Shown here: piece after piece, positions 5,430 to 7,398 of the stretch
Numbering within the stretch: the first letter of the stretch is position 1
Layout: each line of letters begins with the position of its first letter
NCBI GenBank assembly: GCA_009693345.1
Contig: SHXL01000137.1
Span: 1-7,398 of the forward strand
DNA from: Betaproteobacteria bacterium
GTDB taxonomy: Bacteria; Pseudomonadota; Gammaproteobacteria; Burkholderiales; SG8-39
Direction: 5' to 3'
Length of the DNA: 7,398 nucleotides
Notes under the pieces: model-generated
Databases searched by the model: none
What the model was told of the DNA's origin: nothing
What the model saw: the letters and a program-made list of their open reading frames with translations, nothing else
Position numbers and translations under genes: made by a program

Positions 5430-5978
5430 ATGTCAGGCGGACACGGACACGCGGATCACGGCGGCAACAAGGGCGTCGCGCTGCTCATCTCGGTCCTCGC
5501 GCTGGTACTCGCGTTTTCCGAGACGCTGGGCAAATCGGCACAGACCGAAGCGATGAGCTACAACATCCAGGCCTCCAACCTGTGGGCCTTCTTCCAGGCG
5601 AAGACCATCCGCCAGACGACCATGCGCACGGCCGCGGACCAGCTTGCGGCAACGGTCGACACCGAAAAATCGAAAAAACAGATCGAAGTCTGGAAAAAAA
5701 CCGCGGAACGCTACGAGGACGAACCCGAGACGCGCGAAGGCCGCAAGCAGCTCGCTGAGCGGGCGAAAAACGCGGAACGCAAGCGCGACAAGGCCTTCGC
5801 CGCGTACCACCACTACGAACTGTCTTCAGCCGCGGTGCAGATCGCGATCGTGCTCGCCTCAGCCTCGATCATCACCGCCATCTCTGCATTGTTCTGGGCC
5901 GCAGGCGTGCTCGGCGTGGTCGGGATTGCCTTCTGCGTCATCGGCTTCTGGTTCCCGATGGCGGTGCACCTATTCTAG
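5430..5978 (+). CDS. DUF4337 family membrane protein
   Basis: A 182-residue protein of unknown function with the DUF4337 layout. It has a short polar N-terminus rich in His and Gly (GGHGHADHGG, 3-12), a membrane segment near 15-33, a long charged helical region (about 34-130), and two further membrane segments near 133-155 and 158-180. The family-typical stretch is QASNLWAFFQAKTIRQ at 47-62. The middle part (80-125) is rich in Lys, Glu and Arg and probably forms a helical hairpin or coiled coil. The ATG is preceded by GGGGGA with a 6-nt spacer, so the start is well supported. It is transcribed alone, away from the urt operon, and its stop codon overlaps that of ltaE on the other strand by 4 bp. 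The role is unknown; the His-rich tail could bind metal, but this is only a guess. Confidence 0.88.
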   Translation: MSGGHGHADHGGNKGVALLISVLALVLAFSETLGKSAQTEAMSYNIQASNLWAFFQAKTIRQTTMRTAADQLAATVDTEKSKKQIEVWKKTAERYEDEPETREGRKQLAERAKNAERKRDKAFAAYHHYELSSAAVQIAIVLASASIITAISALFWAAGVLGVVGIAFCVIGFWFPMAVHLF

Positions 5979-6976
5979 GCGGCTAGCGAGCGGAACGCAT
6001 CGAGCGCCCGCTCGACGCCCGCGGCATCGACGTCGAGGTGGGTGACGAGCCTGAGCCGGGCACCGGGAATCACCAGAATCTTTTTCTTTTCAAACTGAGA
6101 TTTGAGGGCTGGAATTTTTTCCGGAGCAGGCCGGACAAAAACCATGTTCGTATAGGGTCCCTCGACCTCGTATCCCGATTCCCTCAGGCCCTGCGCCAGG
6201 CGCTCGGCGTTGGCGTGGTCCACGGCCAGCCTTTCGATGTTGTTCTCGAGCGCATACAGGCCCGCCGCGGCCAGCACGCCCGCCTGGCGCATCGCGCCGC
6301 CGAGGATCTTCCGGGCCCTTCGCGCTCTTGCAATCAAATCCTTTCCGCCCAGGAGCAGCGTGCCGGCCGGCGCGCCGAGCCCCTTGGAAAGGCAGACGGA
6401 TACGGAATCGAATCCGTCGCAGAGATCCTTCGCGGAGATTTGGAGCCCGACCGAGGCGTTGAAAATGCGCGCGCCGTCCAGATGGGTGGAAAGTCCTTTC
6501 CGCTTTGCAAGTTCCAACGCATTTTCCAGGTAGGAACGCGCAATCGCCTTCCCGCCTATCGTGTTCTCCAGCGCGAGCAGGCGCGTGCGCGCGAAATGCA
6601 GATCGTCCGGCTTGATCGCAGCTTCCACTTCGGCCAGGTCGAGCGTGCCGTCGGCGCGGTTGGCGAGCGGCTGCGGCTGGATCGAGCCGAGCACCGCGCC
6701 GCCGCCCGCCTCGAAGCGGTAGGTGTGCGCCTCCTGCCCGACCAGGTACTCGTCGCCCCGGTCGCAATGGCTCATCAGCGCGGCAAGATTGGACTGGGTG
6801 CCCGAGGGAAAGTAGAGTGCCTGCTCGAAGCCGAGCATTTCCGCCGCCCGCGCCTGCAACCGGTTGACGCTCGGGTCGTCGCCGTATACATCGTCCCCGA
6901 GTTCGGCGTCCGCCATCGCGCGGCGCATGCCCGCCGAGGGGCGCGTCACGGTATCCGACCGCAGGTCGACGATCAT
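5975..6976 (-). CDS. ltaE: Low-specificity L-threonine aldolase
   Basis: A 333-residue PLP enzyme of fold type I that splits L-threonine and L-allo-threonine into glycine and acetaldehyde in the cytoplasm; the family also acts on other beta-hydroxy amino acids. The N-terminus MIVDLRSDTVTRPSAGMRRAM and DDVYGDDPSVNRLQ (28-41) are family hallmarks. PSGTQSN at 57-63 should hold the cofactor phosphate, and His84 in QEAHTY stacks on the PLP ring. Asp167 and Arg170 in HLDGARIFNA contact the cofactor. Lys198 in SVCLSKGLGAP is the Schiff-base lysine, and Arg309 in LRLVTHLD is the likely substrate carboxylate ligand. Length is normal (E. coli LtaE has 333 residues). The ATG overlaps the stop of the upstream gene by 4 bp (ATGA), with GGAAGAG 8 nt upstream, so the two are probably co-transcribed. 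The enzyme appears complete. Confidence 0.95.
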   Translation of the reverse strand: MIVDLRSDTVTRPSAGMRRAMADAELGDDVYGDDPSVNRLQARAAEMLGFEQALYFPSGTQSNLAALMSHCDRGDEYLVGQEAHTYRFEAGGGAVLGSIQPQPLANRADGTLDLAEVEAAIKPDDLHFARTRLLALENTIGGKAIARSYLENALELAKRKGLSTHLDGARIFNASVGLQISAKDLCDGFDSVSVCLSKGLGAPAGTLLLGGKDLIARARRARKILGGAMRQAGVLAAAGLYALENNIERLAVDHANAERLAQGLRESGYEVEGPYTNMVFVRPAPEKIPALKSQFEKKKILVIPGARLRLVTHLDVDAAGVERALDAFRSLAA

Positions 6977-7398
6977 TGCTTTGGCTCTTCCTTCAGGCGT
7001 TGCGCAAACGATTCCAAGTTTCGATCGAGCTTGAGCTGAAAAATTGTACCAATCCCGCTCGGGGCCTTGCCCGTCGTCTCATAAAGACCCAAAGCGGCGA
7101 AAATCCCGGCCACCGCGATCGCGCCGGCCACCAGCCAGCGGCCATTGGCGGACGCCTCGGGTTTTTCGGCCCGTTTTTCCGCACGCCTGCGTTCCTTCGA
7201 TTCACGCGCAGCATCCGCCACCAGCCGCATGCGCTCCTTCTCCAGGCGCACGGCCTCTGCTTCCGCCGCCAGCCGCGCGTTGCTCTGCGCCGCCGCGCGC
7301 GCCTGCGCTTCCGCGAGGAATTTTCCGGACTGTGCTTCGCGCTCTCGCGCCGCCGCAAGCGCGTTCGCTTCCGCCATGGCGCGCAGCCTGAGTTTCCG
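6973..7398 (-). CDS. Uncharacterised coiled-coil, single-span membrane protein (3' part)
   Basis: I do not recognise a family. The frame is open from the right edge to a TGA at 6973-6975. A Met lies at 7375-7377, but it has no ribosome binding site and the frame continues upstream (RKLRLRA), so the gene probably starts outside the window. Visible are about 95 residues rich in Ala, Glu and Arg with a heptad-like pattern (for example EREAQSGKFLAEAQARAAAQ), a very basic stretch (ESKERRRAEKRAEK), one hydrophobic segment (WLVAGAIAVAGIFAALGLY), and a polar C-terminal tail of about 36 residues. The composition recalls TolA-like or other cell-envelope coiled-coil proteins, without specific similarity. 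With the basic stretch before the membrane span, the coiled coil is probably cytoplasmic and the tail periplasmic. It overlaps ltaE by 4 bp. Confidence 0.65.
   Translation of the reverse strand, partial: RKLRLRAMAEANALAAAREREAQSGKFLAEAQARAAAQSNARLAAEAEAVRLEKERMRLVADAARESKERRRAEKRAEKPEASANGRWLVAGAIAVAGIFAALGLYETTGKAPSGIGTIFQLKLDRNLESFAQRLKEEPKQ

Noticed and set aside
6038..7039. 333-residue plus-strand frame opposite ltaE
   Set aside because: Mirror frame of an enzyme whose catalytic motifs are all present on the minus strand; no ribosome binding site or recognisable domain.
4994..7398. A novel multi-gene defence or metabolic system formed by the right-hand genes
   Set aside because: The genes are an enzyme of ordinary metabolism, a gene remnant and two unrelated membrane proteins on different strands; nothing in the sequence ties them into one system.

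Overview
The window is GC-rich (roughly 60-65% by eye) and densely coded, with short gaps and 4-bp ATGA overlaps. Gene content and protein style suggest a proteobacterium, most likely a betaproteobacterium (Burkholderiales, Rhodocyclales or Nitrosomonadales type). This is a judgement from family resemblance, not from a search.

Positions 1-4863 (minus strand) hold a high-affinity urea ABC transporter operon in the order urtA, urtB, urtC, urtD, urtE. UrtA is the periplasmic urea-binding protein, UrtB and UrtC are the two permeases, and UrtD and UrtE are the two ATPases. UrtE runs off the left edge after 42 codons. urtB/urtC and urtC/urtD overlap by 4 bp. urtA is separated from urtB by 61 bp containing a perfect 11-bp stem followed by a T-rich run, which looks like a partial terminator that would keep UrtA in excess over the membrane subunits.

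Positions 4864-5031 are the most informative regulatory stretch. On the minus strand upstream of urtA lie, in order: a perfect GCAC-N7-GTGC NtrC-type operator (4986-5000), with a one-mismatch second copy 31 bp further upstream; an IHF-like site (4929-4941); and a sigma-54 promoter match with GG-N10-GC (4907-4922). The predicted start is near 4896, which places the operators at about -97 and -128. This is the classical nitrogen-starvation promoter layout and fits urea uptake for nitrogen supply.

Positions 4994-5377 (minus) are the C-terminal third of a PLP-dependent aminotransferase that lacks its N-terminal part and catalytic lysine; it is a gene remnant. Its 3' end overlaps the NtrC operator.

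Positions 5430-5978 (plus) encode a DUF4337 membrane protein. It converges on a low-specificity L-threonine aldolase gene (5975-6976, minus), the two stop codons sharing the tetranucleotide CTAG. Upstream of and overlapping the aldolase gene is the 3' part of an uncharacterised gene for an Ala/Glu/Arg-rich, probably coiled-coil protein with one membrane segment, cut by the right edge.

I found no mobile element, CRISPR array or RNA gene, and no clearly new system. The best leads are the urt control region, the urtA-urtB hairpin that occupies the urtB translation start, and the two uncharacterised membrane proteins on the right.
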